Origin: Microcoleus sp. AS-A8
GTDB taxonomy: Bacteria > Cyanobacteriota > Cyanobacteriia > Cyanobacteriales > Coleofasciculaceae
Direction of reading: 5' to 3'
Length of the DNA: 64,000 bases
NCBI GenBank assembly: GCA_039962225.1
Contig: JAMPKV010000016.1
Span: 1 to 64,000, forward strand
Under the pieces are notes generated by a model. It did not search any database, was not told the DNA's origin, and saw only the letters and a program-made list of their open reading frames with translations. Numbering within the stretch: position 1 is the stretch's first letter; every line of letters begins with the position of its first letter. Below are positions 16,538-25,307 of the stretch, one piece after another. Position numbers and translations under genes: made by a program.

Positions 16538-18421
16538 TTAGATTTTTGTGCCACACTCCGGACAGAAGTTATTCGTTGCCACATTTTTAGCCCCACAGTT
16601 GGTGCAATAGACTAACTCGATCGCTTTATCGAGTTTGGGACGTTCTGGCAAACCAATCATCTGTGCATTGCTCTTGCCTGGAGCCACCATGGGGTAACAG
16701 TTCTCGTCTTTCTTGACATGGACATCCACTACAACGGGGCCATCGTGAGCTAGGATTTGTGCGATCGCATCCTTCAATTCATCCCGACTCTTAATCACCA
16801 TGCCCTTGATGCCATAAGCCTCGGCCAACTTCACAAAGTCCGGCTTTCCTGCCTCCATATTGGAGCAGGAATAGCGTTCCCCATAGAACGCCTCTTGCCA
16901 CTGACGCACCATCCCCTGCCAGCCGTTGTTAATAATCACCGTCTTCACGTTGATGCCGTACTGCGCCAAGGTGCCCAGTTCTTGAATATTCATCTGAACG
17001 CTGGCATCCCCAGCGACACAAATCACCTGCTCATTCGGCAGTGCGATTTTGACCCCCATCGCCGCCGGGAGGCCGAAACCCATCGTACCCAAGCCCGCAC
17101 TAGAAATCCAGCGGCGTGGCCCCGTTTTCAAAAATTGCGCGGCCCACATCTGATGTTGACCCACATCGGTTGTGTAGTAAGCCTGCGGTGCCTGACGCGC
17201 CAATTCTACAATCACTTCTTGAGGCGACAAACTATCGGCATGTTGAGGTACCTGCAAAGGGTAGTCCTCACGCCAACGGTTAATCCGTGCCAGCCACTCC
17301 CGGGTTTGGCTGGGTTCCGGTGGAATGGCTAATTCCTCATGCCGGCGCAACAAGTCCATCAATACCTGCCGTACATCCCCCACAATCGGCACTTGCGGCG
17401 CTCGGTTTTTCCCAACCTCAGCGGGGTCAATATCGATGTGAATCACTTGGGCGTGACAAGCAAATTGATCGAGTTTACCGGTTACTCGGTCATCAAACCG
17501 CGCACCCACTGCAATCAGCAAGTCACACTCGCTCACGGCAAAGTTGGCGTAGGCGGTGCCATGCATCCCCAGCATTCCTAAAGCTAAAGGATGGGATTCG
17601 TCAAATGCGCCCTTACCCATCAGCGTGGTTGTCACGGGAATTTGGAAGATTTCCGCCAGTTTCCGCAATTCAGGATGAGACCCAGAGGTGATAGCCCCAC
17701 CTCCGGCATAAAGCAGGGGTTGCCTTGCCCGACGAATCAGATTCAGGGCTTGGTTAATTTGACGAGGATTACCCTTGACCGTTGGACGATAGCCCACTAA
17801 CCGAACCGTACCCGGTTCTACTGGCTCATAGTCAAATTCTTCTAAGCCAACATCCTTCGGCACATCAATTAGGACGGGTCCCGGACGACCTGTACTGGCG
17901 ATTAGAAAGGCTTCAGCGACAATCCGTCCCATATCTTTGGGGTCACGCACGACATAAGAGTGCTTGACAATCGGCAGCGTAATTCCATAGATATCGGTTT
18001 CCTGGAAGGCATCAGTGCCGATCGATGCACGGCCTACCTGACCGGTTATAATTACCATCGGGATCGAGTCCATGTGAGCCGTGGCAATGCCGGTCACTAG
18101 GTTCGTTGCGCCGGGGCCTGAGGTGCCAAAACAAACGCCGACTTTACCTGTCGCACGGGCATAAGCGTCAGCGGCGTGGGCAGCTCCCTGCTCGTGTCTC
18201 ACTAAGATGTGCTGAATATCACCTCTGGCTTCCCAGAGGTATAGCTCGTCATAGATCGGCAGAATCGCTCCGCCCGGATAGCCGAAAATATGCTCAACGC
18301 CATGACGCTTAAGGCTATCAATTAAGGCATATGCACCCGTCTGCCGAGTGATGCAATGAATTGGTCTTGGGGTCTGTGTCTTGGAGATGCTTGGGGTACG
18401 CACGGAATAACCTCTCACCAT
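16538..18421 (-). CDS. ilvB: acetolactate synthase large subunit with C-terminal zinc ribbon
   Basis: A 627-residue thiamine-diphosphate enzyme making acetolactate/acetohydroxybutyrate, the first common step of branched-chain amino-acid synthesis. The N-terminal TPP-binding domain has [15 protein letters not shown] and the catalytic Glu in [13 protein letters not shown]; the FAD/central domain follows; the C-terminal domain carries [15 protein letters not shown]...NNGWQG. The last 26 residues form a CxxC...CxxC zinc ribbon ([16 protein letters not shown]), an appendage absent from the standard enzyme. A terminator follows, and an 11-bp inverted repeat lies in the leader. The regulatory subunit ilvN is not adjacent. 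Confidence 0.95.
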   Translation of the reverse strand: MVRGYSVRTPSISKTQTPRPIHCITRQTGAYALIDSLKRHGVEHIFGYPGGAILPIYDELYLWEARGDIQHILVRHEQGAAHAADAYARATGKVGVCFGTSGPGATNLVTGIATAHMDSIPMVIITGQVGRASIGTDAFQETDIYGITLPIVKHSYVVRDPKDMGRIVAEAFLIASTGRPGPVLIDVPKDVGLEEFDYEPVEPGTVRLVGYRPTVKGNPRQINQALNLIRRARQPLLYAGGGAITSGSHPELRKLAEIFQIPVTTTLMGKGAFDESHPLALGMLGMHGTAYANFAVSECDLLIAVGARFDDRVTGKLDQFACHAQVIHIDIDPAEVGKNRAPQVPIVGDVRQVLMDLLRRHEELAIPPEPSQTREWLARINRWREDYPLQVPQHADSLSPQEVIVELARQAPQAYYTTDVGQHQMWAAQFLKTGPRRWISSAGLGTMGFGLPAAMGVKIALPNEQVICVAGDASVQMNIQELGTLAQYGINVKTVIINNGWQGMVRQWQEAFYGERYSCSNMEAGKPDFVKLAEAYGIKGMVIKSRDELKDAIAQILAHDGPVVVDVHVKKDENCYPMVAPGKSNAQMIGLPERPKLDKAIELVYCTNCGAKNVATNNFCPECGTKI

Positions 18422-18508
18422 AATGAATGTTCTATATTAAGTTTTGTATTGTATGCTGTGTAACTGACCTTTAGTTAATATTTCAGTTTAATAGGGGTAG
18501 CGATCCCT

Positions 18509-18534
18509 GTCGAGTTGCTTTTGAGCAATTCGAC
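18509..18534. promoter_or_regulatory. 11-bp inverted repeat upstream of ilvB
   Basis: GTCGAGTTGCT and AGCAATTCGAC pair (one G-T) around a TTTG loop, 88 bp upstream of the ilvB start codon. There is no T-run on either side, so it is not an intrinsic terminator of the standard kind. It could be an operator or leader hairpin in the otherwise empty 302-bp gap between parA and ilvB. Confidence 0.5.
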
Positions 18535-18723
18535 AAAAGAGTTTGCGGTACGGTAGCGATGTCAGATTGGGGATCGCTTGGATTTCCGTTGTTGAGTGCA
18601 TACCCGTGTAGAAATGCAGTCAACAAATCAGCATTTAAGTTGCAAGGGAAGAGGCTTTTGCAGGCCGGGACAGAGGATTATGCCATTTTAAGCCACATCA
18701 GCCTTTTAAATCCTGCCTTTTCC

Positions 18724-19311
18724 TCATGGCAGAATCTCTTTTCCTAAGGCTTCGTAACTTTCCCAGGCCGTTTGCGATCGCGCATCGGGATAATCTTTCA
18801 CCAACACCCCCTTCATGGGTGCGCGTTCAAAGGCAACCAGCCGAGGAATTTCGGCTTTAAACACATCTAGACCCGACTCTTCCAAAGACTTCCGAATGTT
18901 ACGCGCCACCGAACTACGGGGAGGGATTTGAGCCAAGAGGATTTTGAATTTGGCGTTCAACCCATCTAGGAGTTCCACCGTCTTAGTCAGGGCATCCATA
19001 TCAAGCGCCTTGGGGGTGGTGGGCAGAATCATCAAGTCACACCCCTCCGCCAAATCCTTCAATTCTTCATGAGAAGGACGGGCTTGGGTGTCAATCACTA
19101 TATATTGATGCTGTTTCACAAATTTGGGGGCAGCAGCCTCACTCACCACCTTAAAGGGAAGTTGACTTTCCCGATCCCAAACCAAAGCAGACCGATTCTT
19201 GTCGGCATCAATTAGGAGAGTGGGACCTTTCTTTTGGAGATAGGCGGCAATGTGGATGGCGGAGGTGGTTTTTCCGACACCTCCCTTCAAGCTGACCAAC
19301 GTAACAATCAT
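18724..19311 (-). CDS. ParA family ATPase
   Basis: A 195-residue MinD/ParA-type P-loop ATPase. Deviant Walker A KGGVGKTTSA is near residues 9-18, LLIDADKNRSALVW gives the A' box, and VIDTQARPS plus LILPTTPKALDMDAL cover Walker B and the switch region. It is short for a chromosomal ParA and has no ParB or parS-like site nearby, so it may position another cargo. The frame also opens at TTG 19317, but the ATG at 19311 is the likelier start. Confidence 0.85.
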   Translation of the reverse strand: MIVTLVSLKGGVGKTTSAIHIAAYLQKKGPTLLIDADKNRSALVWDRESQLPFKVVSEAAAPKFVKQHQYIVIDTQARPSHEELKDLAEGCDLMILPTTPKALDMDALTKTVELLDGLNAKFKILLAQIPPRSSVARNIRKSLEESGLDVFKAEIPRLVAFERAPMKGVLVKDYPDARSQTAWESYEALGKEILP

Positions 19312-19485
19312 CTGCAACCCTAAAGTTCGTATTAAGAGTTTAGGTGAAATGTCTACCGACTAGACTGTTGCGTAAGAAACTTTTATTTTTCACACAAGAG
19401 GCTGTAATCAAAATATCTATCTGTGAGCAGACAATCCTTTTGTGTCGGTAATGATAAGTTCTAGTTGACGAAAATTTGACAGTTG

Positions 19486-19508
19486 CCCCGCTCCTGCCTG
19501 CGGCGGGG
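19486..19508 (-). terminator. GC-rich hairpin after the hydrolase gene
   Basis: CCCCGC (19486-19491) pairs with GCGGGG (19503-19508) across an 11-nt loop, immediately after the minus-strand stop at 19512. No U-tract follows, so termination is only possible. The rest of 19318-19485 shows no gene. Confidence 0.4.
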
Positions 19509-19511
19509 TTG

Positions 19512-20108
19512 TTATGTAGAGACCCGATGAAGCTGCAATAATTGGTTGACAAAGTGCGCGGCAGTAGTGTGCTTTGTGGGTTCAGCATTATCTGCGGCTG
19601 TGCGCCCAAGCCACCAACCTGGGCAACGATCAGGCGATCGCCACAAGTCTAGATGCTCAATCGCTGGATCAGCATAAAAACTCTCTGCCCCACCACCTAG
19701 TAGGGCTGAACTCCAGTGGGTAAAGTAATCATGGCTGACCCGATAAAGGGGAAAATTGCCGTATAAAGGAACACCCCAACCATCAAACGCCATAAAAGCT
19801 TTTACCTTACCGCCCAACAACTCCCACCCCCAAGCGGCACCAATGGCACCCGCCACACCAGCACTGAAACTGATAAAAATGACTGGCGTCGTTTGACTGG
19901 TATGGTGCTGCAAAAATTGCAAAATATGCATAGCGGAGTAAGCTGGATAGTCCTGAGTCGGAAATATCAAAACCTTTTTCGTCCAGCCACTCGATAAATG
20001 ATGGGTTTCGTCACGTTGCAATGCTTCTAAAAAATCCTGAGTCAGTTGTGGTTCATGGATGCCAGGACAAATCATGACACAACTGTGTACGCCAAGCCCA
20101 CTACTCAT
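19512..20108 (-). CDS. alpha/beta-hydrolase-like protein of unknown function
   Basis: A 198-residue protein with a hydrolase-like core. An N-terminal strand ends MICPGIHEPQ; then VIFISFSAGVAGAIGAAW resembles a nucleophile elbow (SFSAG in place of GxSxG), followed by VKAFMAFDGWGVP; a C-terminal HFVNQLL may supply the histidine. Several tryptophans and aromatics lie in the lid region. No signal peptide. AGGA precedes the ATG at 20108. The substrate cannot be inferred. Confidence 0.7.
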   Translation of the reverse strand: MSSGLGVHSCVMICPGIHEPQLTQDFLEALQRDETHHLSSGWTKKVLIFPTQDYPAYSAMHILQFLQHHTSQTTPVIFISFSAGVAGAIGAAWGWELLGGKVKAFMAFDGWGVPLYGNFPLYRVSHDYFTHWSSALLGGGAESFYADPAIEHLDLWRSPDRCPGWWLGRTAADNAEPTKHTTAAHFVNQLLQLHRVST

Positions 20109-20325
20109 TTTTTTCCTAGTTGTTCGGTAGATTCAGGGTATCAGAGTGAGCAGCAAGGCTGGTGCCCCTTAAGCAATCCCATTGACTGAAATTTCCTTTT
20201 CAGCGAGACTTTCAGCCTATTCTTTACAGTTGGCCAGAGCGAAAGTTATCAAGGATGAGAGGGGATGGAGGAAACCTCTTCTTCTTAATTAAGAGACTTT
20301 TTCCGCAAATAACGAACAACTATCT

Positions 20326-20766
20326 ATGAACCGTCGTGAGTTTTTGATGTGGGTGGGGATTGGTGGACTCGCCAGTTCCTTACCTGTTGCCCTTACAGCC
20401 TGTTCTCCCAAAACCGAAAAATCGGAATCCCCCACGCTGTCCAAAAGGACTGATGGATTTCAGTCTGTTGGCACTGTTGCCGAGTTAAACCAAAAGGGTC
20501 AACTTCTCAATAAAGAGTTTGCTGGAGGTTCTGTGCTTGTCGTCAGCAACTCCGCTAACCCAAAGGCTATTGCGGCGGTTAATCCTATCTGTACACACAA
20601 AGGTTGTACCGTCGAATGGAAGGCCGGTAAGAACGCCTTTGTCTGTCCCTGTCATCAAGCTGAATTTAGTCTTGATGGCAAAGTTCTCCAAGGGCAGGCG
20701 AAGAAGCCTCTGTCCACTTACAACGCCAAGATTGAAGGAGATTCAGTTTTGGTAAAAGCCACCTAA
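20326..20766 (+). CDS. Rieske (2Fe-2S) protein with Tat/lipoprotein-like signal
   Basis: A 146-residue exported Rieske protein. The start NRREFLMWVGIGGLASS is twin-arginine-like and ends in LTACS, a plausible lipobox, so it may be anchored outside the plasma or thylakoid membrane. The cluster motifs CTHKGC (about 95-100) and CPCHQAEF (about 110-117) are complete. It lacks the long transmembrane helix of PetC and is shorter, so it is not the cytochrome b6f subunit; it is probably a ferredoxin-like electron carrier. A GGGCAC-GTGCCC hairpin lies at 20837-20856 downstream. Confidence 0.87.
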   Translation: MNRREFLMWVGIGGLASSLPVALTACSPKTEKSESPTLSKRTDGFQSVGTVAELNQKGQLLNKEFAGGSVLVVSNSANPKAIAAVNPICTHKGCTVEWKAGKNAFVCPCHQAEFSLDGKVLQGQAKKPLSTYNAKIEGDSVLVKAT

Positions 20767-20836
20767 CGATAGTCCTGCGATTGTTGCAAACTACCGGAAG
20801 TTACTCCCTGATTGTTACCAGATCAGATTACTATAG

Positions 20837-20856
20837 GGGCACAGTCTGTTGTGCCC
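20837..20856 (+). terminator. hairpin after the Rieske gene
   Basis: GGGCAC pairs with GTGCCC across an 8-nt loop, 70 bp after the Rieske stop codon, followed by TTGATTTAT. A weak intrinsic terminator is possible. Confidence 0.4.
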
Positions 20857-20950
20857 TTGATTTATCCGGTTCGCTCTGTCAGGGGAGTTGGCTGACAACA
20901 ACTTTGAGTAGCTTCTAGGTAGCTAACCGAGTCACGAGAATATTAGCCCA

Positions 20951-21391
20951 ATGACACAGAAATTTACCTCTCGGCTACGGGTTAGGTATCACGAAATGGA
21001 TGCCTTAGGACACGTCAATAATGCAGTCTATCAGCACTATCTAGAGCAGGCGGCGATCGAGCATTCGGAGTTTCTTGGGTTCGGTCACAAGCGTTACGAA
21101 GAACTGGGTTGCGTCTTTGTCATGCGACGGATAGAAATAGAGTATCTGCGCCCAGCCGTAGCGGGTGATACTTTAGAAGTCACAACCTGGCTGCAACAAG
21201 TACGAGGGCCGCGTGCCATCCGGCGTTACGAAATCCGCCAGCAAGGTGAGGAACAACTACTCGTAACGGCTGAGGCGTTGTGGGTTTGGGTAGACACAAA
21301 AGCTATGCGACCACGAGCAATTCCTGAATTAATACTGAATGCTTTTGAGCAAACGATGCAACCAGAAGCTTTGAAGCCAACACTCTTATAG
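20951..21391 (+). CDS. acyl-CoA thioesterase, 4HBT (YbgC/FadM-like) hotdog protein
   Basis: A 146-residue single hotdog domain, expected to hydrolyse acyl-CoA or acyl-ACP thioesters in the cytosol. The family motif RVRYHEMDALGHVNNAVYQHYLEQA (about 9-33) includes the catalytic Asp and the HVNN loop. EIEYLRPAVAGDTLEV forms the central strands. Length is typical for a homotetramer subunit. The physiological substrate is unknown; 1,4-dihydroxynaphthoyl-CoA hydrolase activity in phylloquinone synthesis is one possibility for this family in cyanobacteria. Confidence 0.87.
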   Translation: MTQKFTSRLRVRYHEMDALGHVNNAVYQHYLEQAAIEHSEFLGFGHKRYEELGCVFVMRRIEIEYLRPAVAGDTLEVTTWLQQVRGPRAIRRYEIRQQGEEQLLVTAEALWVWVDTKAMRPRAIPELILNAFEQTMQPEALKPTLL

Positions 21392-21585
21392 TTAGCTGTC
21401 CCTCAGGCCGTAAAAATTTGTAACTATCGAAATGGCTTGAATGTATCTTTGGGCAGAAGAGATGATTACTGCCAGAATCGTAGGATCTTCCAGGGCTTTA
21501 TTTTGGGGTTTTTAAGCCTCAAGACAGCATCGCTCGTCATTTTTCCTTGTGAATCTTAGAATCCTACGAAAAAAGGGAGTTTTAT

Positions 21586-21981
21586 ATGCAGCAGCTTTTT
21601 TCTACAGTTTGGGGAGCCTTAGGCAAACGCATTTTACTGTTTGGTTTAATGGGCTTATTGAGCGTTTCAGGTTTATTTATTTTTGCCAATCAACCTGCTT
21701 TAGCGGGTCAACCCTTACAGGTACAACAAAAAATTATTAGCCAAGCGGGAGGCAAGAGCATCAATCGCGCTTACACCCAGAATGAGGGGCTAGGGCTTCC
21801 AGATGCACCTCCGCAAGAGTCTTACGATGCAATAACAGAGGAAATTAGTAGCGATCCCAAACAAGGTCTAGAGGAAATTTATGAAGAGGATTTGAAAGTT
21901 TACGAAGAAGAGACTTCTAACGATAACGGCTTATTAGACGGAGCGAAAGACCTGATTAATAAAGTCACTAATAAGGAATAA
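21586..21981 (+). CDS. secreted acidic hypothetical protein
   Basis: 131 residues with an N-terminal hydrophobic segment (ILLFGLMGLLSVSGLFIF) and a likely signal-peptidase site after ALAG. The mature part is hydrophilic and acidic (LEEIYEEDLKVYEEETS) and ends LINKVTNKE. GGGAG precedes the ATG at 21586. It resembles small cyanobacterial low-complexity exported proteins; no domain is recognised. A good intrinsic terminator lies 245 bp downstream. Confidence 0.65.
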   Translation: MQQLFSTVWGALGKRILLFGLMGLLSVSGLFIFANQPALAGQPLQVQQKIISQAGGKSINRAYTQNEGLGLPDAPPQESYDAITEEISSDPKQGLEEIYEEDLKVYEEETSNDNGLLDGAKDLINKVTNKE

Positions 21982-22206
21982 GGTCAAACCCTAGCTGAAA
22001 AATCTGGAACGCAGCTAATTAAAACTTAGCATCTGGTGTTACCTGGTGATTGCCTAACCCGTGAGCGGTGTTTGTCAATCAACTAACCTTTGGTTTGACC
22101 CAGACGCTAATTTTGTTGGGAATGCGTTAAGGTTTTGTCAATCAACCAGTTGGATGAACCAGTTGGATGAAGTGTGTTCTTGAATCCCTATTGTAGGGTT
22201 AGGTAA

Positions 22207-22216
22207 GACTTACGCA
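22207..22216. repeat. GACTTACGCA motif
   Basis: The decamer recurs at 61878-61887. It belongs to a GGACTTACGCA-type sequence often found at decayed insertion-element ends in cyanobacteria. It sits directly before the terminator at 22226. Confidence 0.35.
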
Positions 22217-22225
22217 TCATGAACA

Positions 22226-22256
22226 AGCCCCCTTGAAAAAGGGGGCTATCTTTTTA
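22226..22256 (+). terminator. rho-independent terminator
   Basis: AGCCCCCTT pairs perfectly with AAGGGGGCT around a GAAA tetraloop, followed by ATCTTTTTAT. It is well placed to end transcription of the secreted protein gene and to insulate the ABC genes that follow. The rest of 21982-22396 shows no gene. Confidence 0.85.
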
Positions 22257-22396
22257 TGTCCTGTCAGTAACGTTGATCTTAAACTCTGGCAATTTTCACA
22301 CTCAGCAGAGATTTTAATTAGACAATATATGATTAATTACATGTTGTAGTACAATCAGAAAGAAGCTTAAAGCCGAGAGCTAACAGCTAAAAACGT

Positions 22397-23341
22397 ATGA
22401 GACTTGCATCTCCACGCCCAATCACCCAACCGATGGCACTGACAGCCTATGACCTATGGAAAACCTATGGTCAAAAACAGGTGGTTCAAGGCGTTAACTT
22501 TACTCTCAATCCTGGAGAAATTCTAGGTCTTCTTGGCCCTAATGGTGCGGGGAAAACAACAACCGTGGGAATGTTGTATGGTTCTGTGATTCCCAGCCGG
22601 GGGTTTGTCCAACTAGGGCAACATCAGGTACAGGTTCAAGGTCGCATCGCCCGTGCAGCGATGGGAATTGTCACTCAAGAAGATAATCTCGACCCGGATT
22701 TTACGGTCTTTGAGAACTTGGTTTACTTTGCCCATCATTACCGCATCACTGGCAAAGCCGCACGCCAGCGGGCGGGTGAATTACTCGCTCAGGTAGCGCT
22801 GCAAGATTATGGCAGCAATCGTGTAGATGAGTTGTCTGGCGGCATGAAGCGGCGCTTAGTTTTAGCACGGGCTTTGATTAACAATCCTCAAGTGGTGTTT
22901 TTGGATGAGCCAACCACTGGACTAGACCCGGATGCGAGGCAAGACTTTTGGAAATTGGTTAGCCAACTCAAACAGAGTGGCTGTGGAGTGTTGTTGACCA
23001 CACACTACATGGATGAAGCGCAACGATTGTGCGATCGCCTGATTTTACTTCAGCAGGGTAAAATGATCGACCAAGGCACTCCAGAAGAACTGATTGAGCG
23101 CACGGTGGGTCGAGAAGTGGTTGAAATTGAGGGCATTGATGAACAAACTCTGCAACAATTGGCGACTCAGGCAGGAACTTGGTATCGTCCCTTTGGCAAC
23201 AGTCACTTGATTGGATTACCTGTAAACAATCCGCAGTCAATGTGGGAACAACTCAGTGCTACTGCACCCGAACGCCTGACACGTCGCCGCACTAATTTAG
23301 AAGATGTGTTCTTACGATTAACGGGAAAATCACTTGAATAA
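22397..23341 (+). CDS. ABC-2 transporter ATP-binding protein (NodI-like)
   Basis: A 314-residue ATPase. Walker A GPNGAGKTTT is near residue 49, signature LSGGMKRRLV near 148, Walker B VVFLDEPTTGLDPDA, and the H-loop in LLTTHYMDEA. The C-terminal extension ending TNLEDVFLRLTGKSLE is NodI/DrrA-like. Together with the permease 92 bp downstream it makes a complete half-size exporter pair. An alternative start is the ATG at 22433. Substrate unknown. Confidence 0.92.
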   Translation: MRLASPRPITQPMALTAYDLWKTYGQKQVVQGVNFTLNPGEILGLLGPNGAGKTTTVGMLYGSVIPSRGFVQLGQHQVQVQGRIARAAMGIVTQEDNLDPDFTVFENLVYFAHHYRITGKAARQRAGELLAQVALQDYGSNRVDELSGGMKRRLVLARALINNPQVVFLDEPTTGLDPDARQDFWKLVSQLKQSGCGVLLTTHYMDEAQRLCDRLILLQQGKMIDQGTPEELIERTVGREVVEIEGIDEQTLQQLATQAGTWYRPFGNSHLIGLPVNNPQSMWEQLSATAPERLTRRRTNLEDVFLRLTGKSLE

Positions 23342-23393
23342 AGCATGAAGTGTCAAGGATTAAGCCTGAAAACAGGAAAAGCCCGTAATTAGT

Positions 23394-23432
23394 TTCACAC
23401 TTCATATTTCACACTTTACACTTCATACTTCA
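23394..23432. repeat. CTTCATACTTCAT simple repeat between ABC genes
   Basis: Imperfect TTCACACTTCAT/CTTCATACTTCAT units run up to the permease start codon. They leave no Shine-Dalgarno sequence in front of the permease, so its translation may be weak or coupled. Confidence 0.45.
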
Positions 23433-23433
23433 T

Positions 23434-24213
23434 ATGAAAGGAATTGCTGTAACTCCTTGGGGAGTCTACTCGGTTTGGCATCGACATGCTAGGGTTTACC
23501 AAAAAACTTGGCTCATCAATAGTTTGCTACCCATTTCAGAACCTGTACTTTATCTGGTGGCTTTTGGGTATGGTTTAACCCCTCTTGTAGGAGATGTCCC
23601 CTACAACGGTCAAACGATTCCCTATTTAAAATTTATTGCGCCGGGAATGATGGCGATTGGGGTGCTATTTCAGTCCTTCTTTGAAGGGGCATTTGGGAGT
23701 TTTATCCGCCTAAGTTATCAAAAAACTTGGCAAGCTTTACTAACAGCCCCTTTAAGTTTCACGGAAGTCTTCTTAGGGGATTGGCTATGGGCAGCTACCA
23801 AAGGGACAATCGCAGGTGTTTTAACAGGTTTAGTGGCTGTTGGGTGGGGACTCTACTCTGGTTGGCATTTTCTCATATCTCTGCCTTTACTCATATTGGG
23901 AAGCTTACTTTTTTCAGTGATGGGATTGTGTACGGCGGGAACGGTGCGAACCATCGATCAAATTAATGTGCCGATTTTCTTGTTCATCGTTCCCATGTTT
24001 ACGCTCTGCGGTACTTACTTTCCTCGTACCACACTACCACCCGTTCTCGGTAACATAGCAGGAGTTTTGCCTTTAGCGTCCATCATTGACCTGTTGCGCT
24101 GGCCTTTAGGGTTACCGGGATACTGGTTCTTAGAATTAATGTGGTTGCTGTTGTGGATTAGTGTCTTTTCTGTATTAGCATGGCGACAGATTTATCCTCA
24201 GTTGCTTCGCTAG
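23434..24213 (+). CDS. ABC-2 type transporter permease (NodJ-like)
   Basis: A 259-residue membrane protein with about six helices: the first at LINSLLPISEPVLYLVAFGYG, then others through YLKFIAPGMMAIGVLFQSFFEG, the 120-155 region, and VPIFLFIVPMFTLCGTYFPRTT, the ABC-2 signature segment, and a final helix LMWLLLWISVFSVL. It pairs with the upstream ATPase as an exporter in the plasma membrane. Start ATG at 23434 without a visible ribosome-binding site. Confidence 0.9.
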   Translation: MKGIAVTPWGVYSVWHRHARVYQKTWLINSLLPISEPVLYLVAFGYGLTPLVGDVPYNGQTIPYLKFIAPGMMAIGVLFQSFFEGAFGSFIRLSYQKTWQALLTAPLSFTEVFLGDWLWAATKGTIAGVLTGLVAVGWGLYSGWHFLISLPLLILGSLLFSVMGLCTAGTVRTIDQINVPIFLFIVPMFTLCGTYFPRTTLPPVLGNIAGVLPLASIIDLLRWPLGLPGYWFLELMWLLLWISVFSVLAWRQIYPQLLR

Positions 24214-24314
24214 AACCCATCATTAAAATGAAACACTCCATCACGCCAGGGGCAATTATTATTTAGAGCGTCGGCTTTTCTTGTAGAACAAAGCTCAATT
24301 TTCTCGTTCAGAAC

Positions 24315-24983
24315 ATGCTCAAAGCAATTCTCTTTGACCTGGATGGTACTCTCGTGAACACTGACCCCCTGCACTACCAAAGTTGGCAGGAAATTTTACG
24401 AGACTATGGGATGGAAATCGATCGCATATTTTATAAAGCCAAGATTAGCGGACGGCTTAACCCTCTCATTATTCAGGATTTGTTACCACAGCTATCGTTT
24501 GAGGCTGGACGCCAATTGGCTGACTGCAAGGAAGCTCGCTTTCGAGAAATTGCTTTGAGCCTGACTCCCCTGGCTGGACTGCTCGATCTGCTGGCATGGA
24601 TTGAGGCTCAGGGTTTACAAAAAGCTGTTGTTACCAATGCACCTGCTGAAAATGTCAACTTTTTACTCAAGGTGTTAAAGCTCGCAGATACCTTTAATAC
24701 CGTTGTACTTGGAGAAGATGCAACAGCAGGCAAGCCTGATCCCGCCTGTTACAAGCTTGCCCTTAATCAGTTAGGCATCTCTGCAACAGAGGCAATTGCC
24801 TTTGAAGACTCCCCCTCCGGTATCCAGGCGGCTGTAGGAGCCGGAATCTATACGATTGGCGTTGCTTCTACCTATGACCCCAATGTCCTCTCGGCAGTGG
24901 GGGCGGCTATGGTCATTTCTGATTTCCAGGAACACAGACTCTGGGAACAGATAAATTTCTTAGTAGGAATGGGTTCTTCATAA
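24315..24983 (+). CDS. HAD-superfamily hydrolase (beta-phosphoglucomutase-like)
   Basis: A 222-residue phosphatase/phosphomutase. Motif I DLDGTLVNTD carries the nucleophile Asp and the acid/base Asp; the alpha-helical cap is at about 18-75; motif II VVTNAP; motif III Lys in GKPDPACY; motif IV FEDSPSGIQAA. This order and the cap size match subclass IA enzymes such as beta-phosphoglucomutase and phosphoglycolate phosphatase. The exact substrate cannot be read from the sequence. It stands alone. Confidence 0.88.
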   Translation: MLKAILFDLDGTLVNTDPLHYQSWQEILRDYGMEIDRIFYKAKISGRLNPLIIQDLLPQLSFEAGRQLADCKEARFREIALSLTPLAGLLDLLAWIEAQGLQKAVVTNAPAENVNFLLKVLKLADTFNTVVLGEDATAGKPDPACYKLALNQLGISATEAIAFEDSPSGIQAAVGAGIYTIGVASTYDPNVLSAVGAAMVISDFQEHRLWEQINFLVGMGSS

Positions 24984-25307
24984 AATTCTTCCCGTCTGGA
25001 AACCCCATCTCCTTACTAAATCTGCGGTTATGGGCAGGGAGCAAGGTGCGGGAGATGAGGGTGAGGACAGGGTATAATGCCTTCCTAAAACAACTTTGGT
25101 AAAATTGGAAAAGCTGAGTCCACCCTTTTAACAAAGGCACAAAATCATTAGCTATTGCTAACAGAGGAAAAAGTATATTTCATACTTGTTGAATCTTTAA
25201 CCTTCACCCTTACTAAGGTTAGGTTTGCGATTACCGAACTTGAGCCTAAGATGAGTATTCAAGTCGGACATTAGCATCGAATCAAATCCCCTTATTTTCC
25301 TGGTAAG
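24984..25307. other. 324-bp intergenic region upstream of the membrane kinase
   Basis: No gene is seen. An imperfect inverted repeat AACCT...AGGTT lies near 25201-25225 and could be regulatory. The AT-rich composition near 25150-25200 is compatible with a promoter, but no clear -35/-10 pair was found. Confidence 0.35.

Noticed and set aside
16757-17691. Plus-strand frames of 191 and 134 codons opposite ilvB
   Set aside because: They lie fully antisense to a clear acetolactate synthase gene and show no domain.
19340-19609. 89-codon minus-strand frame after the hydrolase gene
   Set aside because: Overlaps the hydrolase gene in another frame and contains the hairpin at 19486; no ribosome-binding site.
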